Made by a program: the position numbers and the translations under genes
Assembly: GCA_029719485.1 (NCBI GenBank)
Contig: CP120722.1
Coordinates: 4,216,001-4,280,000, forward strand
Direction: 5' to 3'
From: Kiritimatiellota bacterium B12222
Lineage (GTDB): Bacteria; Verrucomicrobiota; Kiritimatiellia; SS1-B-03-39; UBA6053
Length of the DNA: 64,000 nucleotides
Shown here: positions 8,726 through 17,990 of the stretch, piece by piece
How the letters are laid out: every line of letters begins with the position of its first letter
Numbering within the stretch: the first letter of the stretch is position 1
The notes under the pieces: model-generated
Databases searched by the model: none
The model's input: only the letters and a program-made list of their open reading frames with translations
What the model was told of the DNA's origin: nothing

Positions 8726-9729
8726 TGGATCAATACCTTCATGGAGTTAGGAGCGGCATCTAAACCTTCAAAAGCCGACTGAATATCTTCAAGCGCCACC
8801 ACGCCCGTGATCATTTTTTCTAAAGGCAAGCTCCCTTCAGCAATCAAGGCCAATGCGCGCTCATAATCTTCGGGCTCATACACCCGTGCGCCTTTCATCT
8901 GCAATTCTTTCCAAAAGAATTGGAAAAGATTAATTTCAACCGGCTGCGGATAAATGGCCACCACCACAATGCGTCCCCGAATCGCCAACAAATCGGTCAT
9001 CGATGCCGCCGCAGCTTTGGCACCCGACACTTCGAATACAATATCCGCACCCGACCCACCACTGCGGGACTGACATTCTGCAACCAAATCGCACTCCATC
9101 GGATTCAACGCTTCAAATCCCAGCGAACGTGCAAAGGCCAAACGGTTTTCATTCAGCTCCACCAAAAGCACCTTCGCACCAGCAGCCCGCGCCACCAAGG
9201 CCACCAATACCCCAATCGGTCCGCCCCCCAGAACGACCGCCAACTCGCCTTCCTTTACGTCACCTAAACGCACATCGTGACAAGCCACCGCCAAAGGTTC
9301 ACACAAAGCAGCTACTTTCAAATCCACACCAGCAGGTACTTTATGCAAGACGAACGCGGGAACCGTCCACGACTCCTGAAATCCTCCAGGCGAATCAATC
9401 CCTACAAATTTCAGTGCTTTGCAAATGTGACTGTATCCACGATCCGCTTCGGTTTCCGCGCGATTATCCAAAGGACGCACCACCACCGCATCTCCCACCT
9501 CAAATCCCGTCACCCCTTCCCCCACTTCAGCCACGGTGGCTGAGGCTTCGTGCCCAATGGTTTCAGGTATCGCCACCCGTGCATCCATCGCGCCATGATA
9601 AATATGTAAATCAGTTCCGCAAATTCCGCAATAGGCCATATTCAAACGTACTTCGCCCGGACCGGGCTGCTGCACCTCACGCTCTTCTACAGAAAAGGTT
9701 TTGTTGCCTTGATAAAAGGATGCTTTCAT
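8716..9729 (-). CDS. Zinc-type medium-chain alcohol/polyol dehydrogenase
   Basis: 337 aa. CGICGTDLHIYHG (residues about 34-46) and GHEASATV carry the catalytic-zinc Cys and His-Glu. LGGGPIGVLVALVARAAGA (residues about 166-184) is the NAD(P)-binding site. The four-Cys structural-zinc loop of classic members is not seen; the region holds only one Cys (SHICKAL), so the structural zinc appears lost. It is most like sorbitol, threonine and butanediol dehydrogenases. The gene overlaps the heparinase-like gene by four bases (ATGA) and the propeller gene by ten, so it is an integral part of the operon. Substrate unknown; a sugar alcohol or keto-sugar intermediate is likely. Confidence 0.86.
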   Translation of the reverse strand: MKASFYQGNKTFSVEEREVQQPGPGEVRLNMAYCGICGTDLHIYHGAMDARVAIPETIGHEASATVAEVGEGVTGFEVGDAVVVRPLDNRAETEADRGYSHICKALKFVGIDSPGGFQESWTVPAFVLHKVPAGVDLKVAALCEPLAVACHDVRLGDVKEGELAVVLGGGPIGVLVALVARAAGAKVLLVELNENRLAFARSLGFEALNPMECDLVAECQSRSGGSGADIVFEVSGAKAAAASMTDLLAIRGRIVVVAIYPQPVEINLFQFFWKELQMKGARVYEPEDYERALALIAEGSLPLEKMITGVVALEDIQSAFEGLDAAPNSMKVLIQCN

Positions 9730-11753
9730 ATTTTTTTAAGTCCATCGGGGGTTAAGGTGTAGCGCCGTCCACTGACAGCTTCAGTAAGTTCAAATTGATC
9801 ATCAGGTTTCAAAACCAGTTCCCAGCTTTCTGTTGCACCCGGACTTTCCAGAATGGCGTCAACACCTTCCTGTTGACGCAAATGCCATCCCGCAGTTTTA
9901 CCGTACTCATCAAAACAAATCGCGTGAACAATCTGGCGATCGCAAAGCGCTTCGCTTTCAGACCACTGCATTTTCCAAGCCGACCCACTCATCCCTTCGC
10001 CCAACTGCCCGGGAAGCGGATGGTAAGCATCGTGCATAAAACTGTAGATGGGGCCACCCAATCTAGCACCACCAAGATTAAATAATTTCATCCCCACACC
10101 GTTGCGGCGAGCAACCAAACGATCAGGCGGGACAGGTTTTAAATCCAATGCGCCATCCCGATTATTTAACAACCAATGCCACACCGTCTTCACTGGCTCA
10201 TCCGCCACCACGTGATCCACCACAAATAATACATTTGAACCACATAAAATCCAACTGCGCAAAAAGGACCGAATCGGATCGCCGTAAGTTGCCGCCGCGT
10301 CGGATTGAATAATACGTACATCATCTACGGACGCAACGAACTTACGAGTAGCCCCTCGGGGAACGGGATCCGTGCATTCGTTTGTTTCGGGATCGATCTG
10401 CCTTTTGCCCGCAGGTTTAGACTGCTCAATCCAACCCTTACCGGGCACCTGAAAACTGCAGGTATTGTGCGTTGACGTCCGCATCTCGATATCCGTATGC
10501 ACATAAGACCGGTAGCAGGAATGACCCGGATCCACCAACAAACGTTCCTGTCGATGTGCCAAAATAAAACTGTTCAGATCTTCGTGCTGATGACCAATGC
10601 ATTCAAAATCATCTCCGCCACCATGGATCGCTAAAATGGTTTTCCCTTTCCACCCATCCCGGGCCAAAACATCACCATTGGAAAATCCTTCAACCGACTG
10701 TAAACCAGCCACCTCTGGAGAAAGCGCATCCGTCGCCTCCACCCACAAGGGCAACGACAAAAATCCAAAGTCATTCACAAAACCAAAACTTGCCAAATCA
10801 TGAGGGCCCACATTGCTGATCGGCACATAGGTTTCCTCAAATAACCACCGCGCCAACCCCGCTTCCACAGGATAGGATTCTTTTCCTCTCGCCGCCACAT
10901 GCAACAACACGTCGGCGGAAGGACGGAAGATTGCCGCAGAATCATTAAAGTTCGCCGCTCGGGCCCGAGGCACCTGCCCCCATCCACTCAAAGGTTTGTT
11001 ATAAAAATGTGATGCCACCTGCCATCGCGGCTGATGCACCATCGGCGCCAAAGGCAGGTCGTCGATTCCGGCCCTGCTCAGCGCTTCATATGACAACATT
11101 TGGGAAAATGCGGCATAATTGCCGTACTGCAACGATTCCCCATAACTTCCATCCGCTTGAAACATCCCGGCACAACTACAGTAATGCGCTGCAGCTTCCT
11201 CCATCGCCTCTTCATCCCCCAACACCGCTGCCGCCACCGAAAAACCAGCGGTTAACACCGAGCGCCAATTCATGTAACTCCGGCGCTCTTTCAAATAACG
11301 CCGGCATAAATCAAGCCCTTTCGTCCGGAGCGCTTCCCGCAGCTCCTCCAATTCGGAAGGCGAAAAAAGATCTGACGCCAAATCTAACACCACCGCCACC
11401 CCCCAACTCAAATGCCCCGTTTCCAAATGCCCTACGGCATTCGGACCATGCTCACGAAACCATGGACCCACCCAATCCGCGATTGGACGACGCACAAGTT
11501 CCAATGTCGTCGCCCGCAACCACACCTGCAGCTGCGGACTGCTTTTCAATGCATGCATCATTGCGGCATCACTCAAATATTCCCCGGCATGATGCCACCA
11601 ATCGGAGGTCGTATTTCGATCTGACAATCCCGGAGATGCAGCACGCTCCATCACCCGACTATTCAAACCCCAATAAAGCCCCTCCACCACCGAACAATGG
11701 GGACGGAGGGCTTTAAGATTTTTATACTCTTCGTCAGAAAGAAAAAGTGACAT
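9726..11753 (-). CDS. Heparinase II/III family polysaccharide lyase
   Basis: 675 aa. The N-terminal half is an alpha/alpha toroid (many Trp, Arg and Leu helices, for example YCSCAGMFQADGSYGESLQY). Around residue 385 is the family motif HQHEDLNSF, followed by LLVDPGHSCYRSYVH, the start of the beta-sandwich part that binds metal. Lyases of this clan (PL12, 15, 17, 21) cut uronic-acid-containing chains by beta-elimination. No signal peptide is visible, so it should act on oligosaccharides inside the cell or lack a classical export route. The unsaturated products would feed the GH88/105 enzyme encoded upstream in the same operon. Confidence 0.85.
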   Translation of the reverse strand: MSLFLSDEEYKNLKALRPHCSVVEGLYWGLNSRVMERAASPGLSDRNTTSDWWHHAGEYLSDAAMMHALKSSPQLQVWLRATTLELVRRPIADWVGPWFREHGPNAVGHLETGHLSWGVAVVLDLASDLFSPSELEELREALRTKGLDLCRRYLKERRSYMNWRSVLTAGFSVAAAVLGDEEAMEEAAAHYCSCAGMFQADGSYGESLQYGNYAAFSQMLSYEALSRAGIDDLPLAPMVHQPRWQVASHFYNKPLSGWGQVPRARAANFNDSAAIFRPSADVLLHVAARGKESYPVEAGLARWLFEETYVPISNVGPHDLASFGFVNDFGFLSLPLWVEATDALSPEVAGLQSVEGFSNGDVLARDGWKGKTILAIHGGGDDFECIGHQHEDLNSFILAHRQERLLVDPGHSCYRSYVHTDIEMRTSTHNTCSFQVPGKGWIEQSKPAGKRQIDPETNECTDPVPRGATRKFVASVDDVRIIQSDAAATYGDPIRSFLRSWILCGSNVLFVVDHVVADEPVKTVWHWLLNNRDGALDLKPVPPDRLVARRNGVGMKLFNLGGARLGGPIYSFMHDAYHPLPGQLGEGMSGSAWKMQWSESEALCDRQIVHAICFDEYGKTAGWHLRQQEGVDAILESPGATESWELVLKPDDQFELTEAVSGRRYTLTPDGLKKI

Positions 11754-11757
11754 TCCA

Positions 11758-12459
11758 TTACCTCATGGCTGTGAGATCCATATCTTTAATCAACACACCG
11801 GCAGGTTGCGTTGCAATAAAAACAATGGCAGCAGCCACTTCCTCAGGTTTCAAAAATTTGCTCCGGTCAATGTCACGCCCATCCCAGTAAGCTGTGTCCA
11901 CAGCTGAAGGAGAAACCATCGATACCCCAATCCCGTCTCCAGCCACCTGTTGCTGAAGTCCTGAGTTGTAACCGTTCAACCCATGCTTACTCGCGCAATA
12001 AAGAGGCGCACCAGGATTCGCAACTTTACCTACCACCGAAGACACATTGATGATATGCCCAGATTTTTGAGCTTTCATACCAGGCAATACCGCACGACTA
12101 CATAAGAAAACACCCGTAAGATTGGTGTCCATAATCGCCCGAAAATCATCCATGGAACAAGTAGAAAGATCCGTTGCAAATCCCACACCCGCATTGTTGA
12201 TCAGTAAATCGACCTGTCCCCATTCAGCCTGAATACCTTCAAAGGCTTTTGCAACGGAGGCCTCATCACACACATCCGCCGCCACACATAACACTTCACC
12301 TTTTTCGCGAAGTGGCGCAGCCACGGCTTCTAATTTTTCCAACCCACGTGAAATCAACGCCACTTTGCATCCAAGCGCAACAAACTGTGCAGCCGCCGAG
12401 GCACCAATTCCACTGGAGGCACCCGTAATCACAACAACTTTTCCGTTCAAATCTTTCAT
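11758..12459 (-). CDS. Short-chain dehydrogenase/reductase
   Basis: 233 aa, classical SDR. TGASSGIGASAAAQF is the cofactor loop near residue 12, NNAGVG follows, then Ser in NVSSVVGKV and YCASK as the catalytic Tyr-Lys pair. The last 30 residues (FLKPEEVAAAIVFIATQP, then DLTAMR) resemble YdfG/serine-dehydrogenase-like SDRs. Four bases separate it from the heparinase-like gene. An AT-rich 64-base gap divides it from the RraA-like gene before it. Likely a sugar or keto-acid reductase in the uronate pathway, possibly handling 4-deoxy-5-keto-uronate as the alginate DEH reductases do; this role is inferred. Confidence 0.87.
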   Translation of the reverse strand: MKDLNGKVVVITGASSGIGASAAAQFVALGCKVALISRGLEKLEAVAAPLREKGEVLCVAADVCDEASVAKAFEGIQAEWGQVDLLINNAGVGFATDLSTCSMDDFRAIMDTNLTGVFLCSRAVLPGMKAQKSGHIINVSSVVGKVANPGAPLYCASKHGLNGYNSGLQQQVAGDGIGVSMVSPSAVDTAYWDGRDIDRSKFLKPEEVAAAIVFIATQPAGVLIKDMDLTAMR

Positions 12460-12523
12460 GAAGTATTCCTTATTTTTAAATTTTTGATTTTAGATTATAG
12501 ATTTTTGTTTCAACTTTCAGATT

Positions 12524-13252
12524 TCAGAAATAGCCGCCTTTTGCGACAATCTCAGTAGTAGACATCCCCGACTCCACCCATTTCTTTAATTCATTCTCAC
12601 TTTCGGCAACCGCCTCCGCACGAATCAATACCTCATAGGCAATGGCCCGAGGAATAACGATCGCACCATCAATATCCGCAAACACAATATCTCCAGGGAA
12701 AATTTCAACATCACCTATTCGAATAGGTACCTGCCAACCGCTAATCCGGAAACGACCCAGCATACCATTAGACGAACGATATTTCACAAACACCGGAAAC
12801 CCAAGCTCTAAAACCCGATCCGTGTCGCGAACGCCACCATCCACAATCGCACCGCGACAACCACGACGTTTCGCGGCCATGGTCATCACTTCACCCCACT
12901 GGGCCGATTCATCATCCCCACTGGTATCCCAAACCACCACTCCATCACGTGGAATAGATTCCAACATCTCCGCCCGTTCTTTCATCTCATCTTTGATCAG
13001 CAAACTCTTTGCCCCTTTGATGGTAAAAATGGGTCCCGCCACCTTCATGCCATTTTCTAAAGGCATAATGTTATTCGGAAGCGTCTGATAGGTCAGATTG
13101 TGCTCGCGCAACACATCATTCACCGCTGCCGTAAACAGCGCTTCATAGCGTTCACAAAGCTCCTTGTCCGGAACAGGTAATTCACAAATTTCCTGACCTT
13201 CCGCACGACGCGCCTTCAACTGATCTAAATCCATTTTCACTTCTTTACTCAT
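12524..13252 (-). CDS. RraA-like aldolase/decarboxylase family protein
   Basis: 242 aa. The central part carries the RraA/HMG-aldolase signature WGEVMTMAAKRRGCRGAIVD followed by GGVRDTD, in which Arg and Asp bind substrate and divalent metal. Proteins of this fold act as 4-hydroxy-4-methyl-2-oxoglutarate/4-carboxy-4-hydroxy-2-oxoadipate aldolases, as oxaloacetate decarboxylases or, in E. coli, as an inhibitor of RNase E. In this operon an aldolase that splits a keto-deoxy sugar acid to pyruvate is the natural reading, because no KDG kinase or KDPG aldolase gene is visible in the window. The start lies two bases after the GH88/105 stop. An alternative in-frame ATG exists six codons in. Confidence 0.82.
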   Translation of the reverse strand: MSKEVKMDLDQLKARRAEGQEICELPVPDKELCERYEALFTAAVNDVLREHNLTYQTLPNNIMPLENGMKVAGPIFTIKGAKSLLIKDEMKERAEMLESIPRDGVVVWDTSGDDESAQWGEVMTMAAKRRGCRGAIVDGGVRDTDRVLELGFPVFVKYRSSNGMLGRFRISGWQVPIRIGDVEIFPGDIVFADIDGAIVIPRAIAYEVLIRAEAVAESENELKKWVESGMSTTEIVAKGGYF

Positions 13253-13254
13253 GA

Positions 13255-14319
13255 TCAGAGCTCTCCCAAGGTTTCAAACCCTAATTGTGACGCCACCCCA
13301 AAACACAGAACCATCGGTCCAAAAGCATGTGGATCATTTACCACCGCAGGCGCCGCGGCGTAATCCAATTTGGTCCCCTCTCCCGGACACAGACATCCCT
13401 TGCAGGTGTGAAACACATCATAATCAGTCGATATGTAAGGCAACAGTCCCCGCATCCCTTTACGATAGGCCTCCATCCAATGATCGTCGGCAATACCCGC
13501 CTGAATCCCGGCACCCAACGCATAAAGCAACAGCCCCGTCCCTGAGGTTTCCACATAAGCAGGATAACTCCCCTTCAACATCGTCATTTCCTGACGCCAC
13601 ATCCCTTTGTCATCCTGGAAATTTAATGCATGGTTCATCAAATCTTTAAATCGCGCGATACTCTCCGCTTTATATTTGTGACCCTCAGGTAAATGACAAG
13701 CCAACTCGCACAAGGCATAGGCCCCCCAGCCATTTCCACGGCTCCAGTGATCTTCAGACAGTTTCAACTCCCCGCGGAATCCCCGAGACTGATGCAAAAG
13801 CCCCGTTTCCGCATTACGGAAAATATCCACCATCTTGAAGGTTTGTTGCACCCCTTCTTCAATGTATTTTTCTTCCCCTAAGGCCATACCCGTATAAATC
13901 ATGAAAGGCGTCACCGCAAAGGCCACATCAATCCAAATACATCCAGCCTCACCAAAAATTCGTTGTAAAATGCCATTTTCATCTTTGGGTGCATCATTCA
14001 AAATTTCGTCCGCATAAAAACGAACCGTCTCTTCCGCTTCAGGGCACAACCCTTTATACAACATCCACGCCGTTGCATTTCCACCACAACGGTAATTCGG
14101 GAAATTGCATTTGAATTGTTTTTCACCCGCCACAAACGGTTTTAGTTCATCCAGTGCCCGCGCCATCGCCTCGGGGCGACCACTCTCGGAGGCCAATCGG
14201 GCCAGCCCGTGCAAGGTCACCGTGCCCGTATATTGTTCAAGGCTGCCATGAACAGCTTTATGCTTCAATGCAAACGCATCTGCGAAATCTAAGGTGGGTT
14301 GTGTCATTTGATGTATCAT
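13255..14319 (-). CDS. Glycoside hydrolase family 88/105 unsaturated glucuronyl/rhamnogalacturonyl hydrolase
   Basis: 354 aa, (alpha/alpha)6-barrel type. The signature HWSRGNGWGAYAL (about residue 215) and the Asp in CIWIDVAFAVTPF are the conserved active-site elements; YVETSGTGLLLYAL and the C-terminal Asp/His-rich end also fit YteR/YesR-type enzymes. They hydrate the double bond of the 4,5-unsaturated uronic acid left by lyases and release 5-keto-4-deoxyuronate. No signal peptide, so cytoplasmic. It is the first gene of the nine-gene operon and divergent from an AraC gene. A candidate promoter lies six bases before the ATG; another in-frame ATG is at 14307. Confidence 0.88.
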   Translation of the reverse strand: MIHQMTQPTLDFADAFALKHKAVHGSLEQYTGTVTLHGLARLASESGRPEAMARALDELKPFVAGEKQFKCNFPNYRCGGNATAWMLYKGLCPEAEETVRFYADEILNDAPKDENGILQRIFGEAGCIWIDVAFAVTPFMIYTGMALGEEKYIEEGVQQTFKMVDIFRNAETGLLHQSRGFRGELKLSEDHWSRGNGWGAYALCELACHLPEGHKYKAESIARFKDLMNHALNFQDDKGMWRQEMTMLKGSYPAYVETSGTGLLLYALGAGIQAGIADDHWMEAYRKGMRGLLPYISTDYDVFHTCKGCLCPGEGTKLDYAAAPAVVNDPHAFGPMVLCFGVASQLGFETLGEL

Positions 14320-14325
14320 GACCCT

Positions 14326-14355
14326 AATATAACAGAAGCATGGCCCCGACGTCTA
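14326..14355 (-). promoter_or_regulatory. Candidate leaderless promoter of the uronate operon
   Basis: On the minus strand TAGACG (14355-14350), an 18-base spacer and TATATT (14331-14326) precede the ATG at 14319 by six bases. AGGG lies too close to the ATG to be a normal ribosome site. The -35 match is weak. Confidence 0.38.
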
Positions 14356-14482
14356 TAGCCCCACTTGACATGATTTGTATTATTTTGACTTTTACGTTAT
14401 TTTCAGTCATCTCTCCAAGCCTCCCTCCCATTTTACCTACCGAATCTTTCACCACCTTTCCCCTTCATTCCTCCCACATCCT

Positions 14483-15391
14483 ATGAGTTACGCCAACCAC
14501 TCTGTAGATCAACTCGGCCCCCCTTTCCGACTCTCGGATGAAATTATTTTTCTCATTCCGAAAGCCGGAAAACTCACCATCAAAAATCAATATCACAAAC
14601 TATTATTAGTACTCGATGGTGAAGCCCAATTTGAAATCAAAGGTCTTGAAGGACGACAAACCTTAAAAAAAGGGGATATCTTTTTCGCGCCCTCCCGGGG
14701 AAATCACCACTATTACAATGCTCAAAAACACCAGGCCGCCCCCTTACATGTGCTGAGAATTTTTTATGACATCCCCAGCAAACAAACCCTGCGACCCGAA
14801 AATGATTTTGGGGATTTTATCCAACAGCACTTTCAACAAGTCGGACACTTACATGACGGAATTGACGCCAAGCTGCAGGGGCTCATCAGAGAATTTAGAG
14901 AAGAAACCGAAAACCGTGCCCCGGGTTTTCGCCACCGACTCTTTGCCATTTGCACAGATTTGACCATTGAGTCAGTGCGCAAACTCCGCCCCCACACGCT
15001 CAACGCCACCGAAACCGACGTCAGCAGTGGAGAACAAATCGTCATCGCCGCACGGGAATTCATTTTTAAACATTATCCCAACCCCTTAACCCTGGGGGAA
15101 ATCGCCTGGCATGTAGGAAAAGGCGAAGAACATTTGGCCCGACTTTTCAAACGTCACACCGGACAAAGCGTGTTTGATACCGTCCGTGAAATCCGCGTGG
15201 ATGCCGCCAAAACCTATCTTCCCAACCCCTCCTACAGCCTCACCCAAATTGCCGAAAAATGCGGTTTCAACTCCCTCGCTTTTTTCAGTCGTAGCTTCAA
15301 ACAAATCACCGGTCTCTCCCCCTCCCAATATCGCGCACACAGCCTCAACGCTCAACCCGTCTCCCCTCCTACTCTCAACAGAGAAGAGTAA
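14483..15391 (+). CDS. AraC family transcriptional regulator
   Basis: 302 aa from ATG 14483. An upstream in-frame ATG at 14375 would add 36 residues with no resemblance to the family and would fall in the divergent promoter area. The N-terminal cupin-like sensor includes LVLDGEAQFEIKG and KGDIFFAPSRGNHHYY (residues about 40-80). The C-terminal HTH pair is LGEIAWHVGKGEEHLARLFK and LTQIAEKCGFNSLAFFSRSF, then TGLSPSQYRAH. It is divergent from the nine-gene uronate operon and very probably its ligand-responsive regulator. No Shine-Dalgarno sequence is evident, so the start is not certain. Confidence 0.88.
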   Translation: MSYANHSVDQLGPPFRLSDEIIFLIPKAGKLTIKNQYHKLLLVLDGEAQFEIKGLEGRQTLKKGDIFFAPSRGNHHYYNAQKHQAAPLHVLRIFYDIPSKQTLRPENDFGDFIQQHFQQVGHLHDGIDAKLQGLIREFREETENRAPGFRHRLFAICTDLTIESVRKLRPHTLNATETDVSSGEQIVIAAREFIFKHYPNPLTLGEIAWHVGKGEEHLARLFKRHTGQSVFDTVREIRVDAAKTYLPNPSYSLTQIAEKCGFNSLAFFSRSFKQITGLSPSQYRAHSLNAQPVSPPTLNREE

Positions 15392-15429
15392 GCAACCCCC
15401 TCTCTCCAATTCATCATATCTCTTGAAAA

Positions 15430-15803
15430 GTTACACATGACGAGAAGCCATCCCAAAAGGACAAGATAGGGCCAAAACGCCGCCAGGATCAGCACCTCAT
15501 GCGAGGAGCTATCCCAAAAGCACAGGATCGGGCCGAAGCACCGCGAAGATACCAGCCTCGTCCAAAGAGCGAAGCGATGCAGGGCGAGGACCTATCCCAT
15601 AAGCACAGGATCGGGCCGAAGGTCCGCAAAGATCCCCGCCTCGTCCAAAGAGCGAAGCGATGCAGGGCGAGGAGCTAGCCCAAAAGCACAGGATCGGGCC
15701 GAAGGTCCGCGAAGATACCAGCCTCGTCCAAAGAGCGAAGCGATGCAGGGCGAGGACCTATCCCAAAAGCACAGGATCGGGCCGAAGGTCCGCGAAGATC
15801 ACC
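15430..15803. repeat. 83-bp tandem repeat array, gene-free region
   Basis: Three near-identical units begin at 15555, 15638 and 15721 (GCCTCGTCCAAAGAGCG...), exactly 83 bases apart. Two more decayed units lie to the left, from about 15430 and 15486. Each unit can form a stem between CCTCGTCC and GGGCGAGG and holds the string AAGCACAGGATCGGGCCGAA. Small open frames across it are by-products of the repeat. The rest of the 15392-15886 gap shows no gene. Such intergenic minisatellites may be REP-like elements or arise by replication slippage. Confidence 0.85.
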
Positions 15804-15886
15804 ACCCACTTACGTACTTACGTCACTGCTGCTTTCCGCCAACGGCCAGGCCACCCGGCATTCGCAACCCGGCACCCTCCCCGCGC

Positions 15887-16888
15887 TTACATCGGTTCAA
15901 TGGTCGCCAACAACTCATCCAAACTTGCGGTAACCAACCCGACGCAAGTGTCCGCAGATCCATAATAAATTTTCACTTCATTGTCATCTTCCAGCACCAT
16001 GCCACAAGGGAAAATAACGGAACCGCGGAAGCCATGTACTTCGTGATCCAACTCGGGTTTGATCAGCGGTGCTTTGGCCATACCAATGACTTTGGTCGGA
16101 TCTTCAAGATCCAACAAAATCAAACCTCCATGATACATCTTGTACCATTTGGGGTGCCAAGCAGAGAGCTCCTCTTCCACTTTTTCCACCGCATGAATGG
16201 TACACAACCACCCCTTATCGGTTTTGATCGGAGGCGCAGCTGGTCCAATTTTGCAATTGCTGTAGGGAACCTCTTCACTGCCCAACACCAAACGCGTATC
16301 CCCCCAGTAACGTAAATCTTTGGATTTTGAGGACCAAATCTCGAAAGCCTCAGGTTTGCCACGTCCATAAATGGGGAACGGACGCTCCAAGCGCACAAAC
16401 TCCCCATTAATTTTCTCAGGAAACAACACCATATTGCGGTTATCAGGTGTGCTCAGGGACATCAGTTCAAAGGTTTTTAAATCCGTTGAACGAGCAATGC
16501 CTCCACATACCCCGTGCGCCGTATCCACAGCAAAACAGAAAATATATTCCCCATCGAGCATCATCACCCGTGGATCATACACCCGTCGTAATTCCTTCGG
16601 CATTAGACGCTCAGGAAAAGCATGTGCCCACTGTTCACGCACCATGTCCAAGGTCAAAATCGGCTCGGGATCACAAGTCCACTCTATGCCATCCTGACTC
16701 CGCGCCAACCCCAAACAAGAGCCATCGAACGCGGCAGTTCCTTCGTGATGGCCATAGTCATTGCGGAAAATCATAAGGTACTCGCCATTCACTTTGGCAA
16801 CACCCGCATTGAATACACAGGCACGGTGTTTATCCGCATTAAAAGGAAAATCAGAACCAGTCAGCACAGGGGTAGGATGTTTTTTCAT
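15887..16888 (-). CDS. Glycoside hydrolase family 130 (beta-mannoside phosphorylase-like)
   Basis: 333 aa from ATG 16888 (MKKHPTPVLTG); the frame extends upstream to 16978, but that would overlap the LacI gene. It has the five-bladed propeller of GH130: FNAGVAKVNGEYLMIFRNDYG, YDPRVMMLDGEYIFCFAVD, NRNMVLFPEKINGEFVRLER, then SNCKIGPAAPPIKTDKGWL, HG, and FRGSVIFPCGM near the C-terminus. GH130 enzymes split beta-1,2- or beta-1,4-mannosides with phosphate, giving mannose 1-phosphate, or hydrolyse them. No signal peptide. The LacI regulator is 54 bases upstream on the same strand, so the enzyme is probably induced by its oligosaccharide substrate. Confidence 0.87.
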   Translation of the reverse strand: MKKHPTPVLTGSDFPFNADKHRACVFNAGVAKVNGEYLMIFRNDYGHHEGTAAFDGSCLGLARSQDGIEWTCDPEPILTLDMVREQWAHAFPERLMPKELRRVYDPRVMMLDGEYIFCFAVDTAHGVCGGIARSTDLKTFELMSLSTPDNRNMVLFPEKINGEFVRLERPFPIYGRGKPEAFEIWSSKSKDLRYWGDTRLVLGSEEVPYSNCKIGPAAPPIKTDKGWLCTIHAVEKVEEELSAWHPKWYKMYHGGLILLDLEDPTKVIGMAKAPLIKPELDHEVHGFRGSVIFPCGMVLEDDNEVKIYYGSADTCVGLVTASLDELLATIEPM

Positions 16889-16941
16889 ATATGATTCTCT
16901 ACGTAGTTCCATATGGAATTTCAAGCCCTTGTTGGCACGAT

Positions 16942-17949
16942 TCACTGAATCAAAGAATTCAAATCGCCCCGATGCCAAATCCCCTGCAGACGCATCACAA
17001 TCGGATAGGCGGGCAACCCCACTTCACCACGATGCAACATGGAAATCAAATGCTCCAAAGCCACTTTAGGAATTTGATCCCCCTCATGCACCACCCCCGC
17101 CCCTCTATCTTGATCAGGATGCAAATTGAGCGAAACCCAAGGTAATGAAACAGGGTTCTGCCACGTTGTATACCGTTCCTTCACCGTAGAGACCACCACA
17201 TCGATCTCGTGCTCGGAGACAAATTGCTCAATGCTGTGCCCCAATAGTTCCCGCCGCGCATGAATGGTGGATCCCGAATGGCCCATCAATTCTTGAGTCG
17301 ACATCATAAAGGCTCCTTCATGCACCCCATGCATGCCTTGATGATAAGGCGTATGCACTGCCAACAAGGGTCGACGATACCCCAAAGTTGCTAATTCTTT
17401 CACCACCATACGAATATCAAAAAACGCACTTTTCTGCACACTATGCACCCGGGGTTGCAACACCGTCTCACTAATCGCCACCACGGAGTAGTGCGAAAAA
17501 TCAAACACCATCTCCTCAACCCCTTCCGGAAATGAAGGCAATACAATCCCTCGAATCCCCCGCGATCGTAAAATCTGGTCCATGCGATCCGCAGGCATTT
17601 TTTCGGGATGAATCCAAAACGGCTCAACTTTGTAACCCATATGGGGGGCCAATCGCTGCATGGCTTTATAATATTGCAAACTTGTCCAATTTGTTTTCCA
17701 CCCCTCAGGGTCTGGAAAATGGGTGAGCCACGCAATGACTCCATGATAACCCTGCGACTTTCGACGCCCTTCCCTATACGCATTTAATGCATTCAACGCC
17801 GCATCCGGTTCATAGCCCAGCTCGGCCGCCTTCGCTTTAATGCGTTGCACCGTTTCAGGCTTCACCTTTGCATTGCCAGCTAAAGCCCGGGACACCGTCG
17901 CAATACTAAGATCAAGGGCTTTGGCAATATCGCGCATCGACGTTCTCAT
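16942..17949 (-). CDS. LacI family transcriptional regulator
   Basis: 335 aa. The N-terminal HTH is typical: MRDIAKALDLSIATVSRALA, then VKPETVQRIKAKAAELGYEP as the hinge-proximal helix. The periplasmic-binding-protein-like sensor domain follows but is diverged. GAGG and GAGGG lie directly before the first ATG; an ATG four codons in (17937) is also possible and would give the usual LacI N-terminus. It precedes the GH130 gene and is divergent from a PEP-CTERM gene at 18091. A LacI-type palindrome in the shared intergenic region supports control of both sides. Ligand unknown; a mannoside is a reasonable guess. Confidence 0.92.
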   Translation of the reverse strand: MRTSMRDIAKALDLSIATVSRALAGNAKVKPETVQRIKAKAAELGYEPDAALNALNAYREGRRKSQGYHGVIAWLTHFPDPEGWKTNWTSLQYYKAMQRLAPHMGYKVEPFWIHPEKMPADRMDQILRSRGIRGIVLPSFPEGVEEMVFDFSHYSVVAISETVLQPRVHSVQKSAFFDIRMVVKELATLGYRRPLLAVHTPYHQGMHGVHEGAFMMSTQELMGHSGSTIHARRELLGHSIEQFVSEHEIDVVVSTVKERYTTWQNPVSLPWVSLNLHPDQDRGAGVVHEGDQIPKVALEHLISMLHRGEVGLPAYPIVMRLQGIWHRGDLNSLIQ

Positions 17950-17990
17950 CCCTCCCTCGCTACCCCTTTTCTACTCATAATCAATCAAAA

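Noticed and set aside
9003..9755. 250-aa Pro/His-rich plus-strand frame
   Set aside because: It is antisense to the zinc dehydrogenase and of low complexity.
11009..11716. 235-aa Pro-rich plus-strand frame
   Set aside because: It is antisense to the heparinase-like gene, low complexity, with no start signal.
15660..16315. Overlapping frames from the 83-bp repeat into the GH130 region
   Set aside because: They are created by the tandem repeat and run antisense into GH130.
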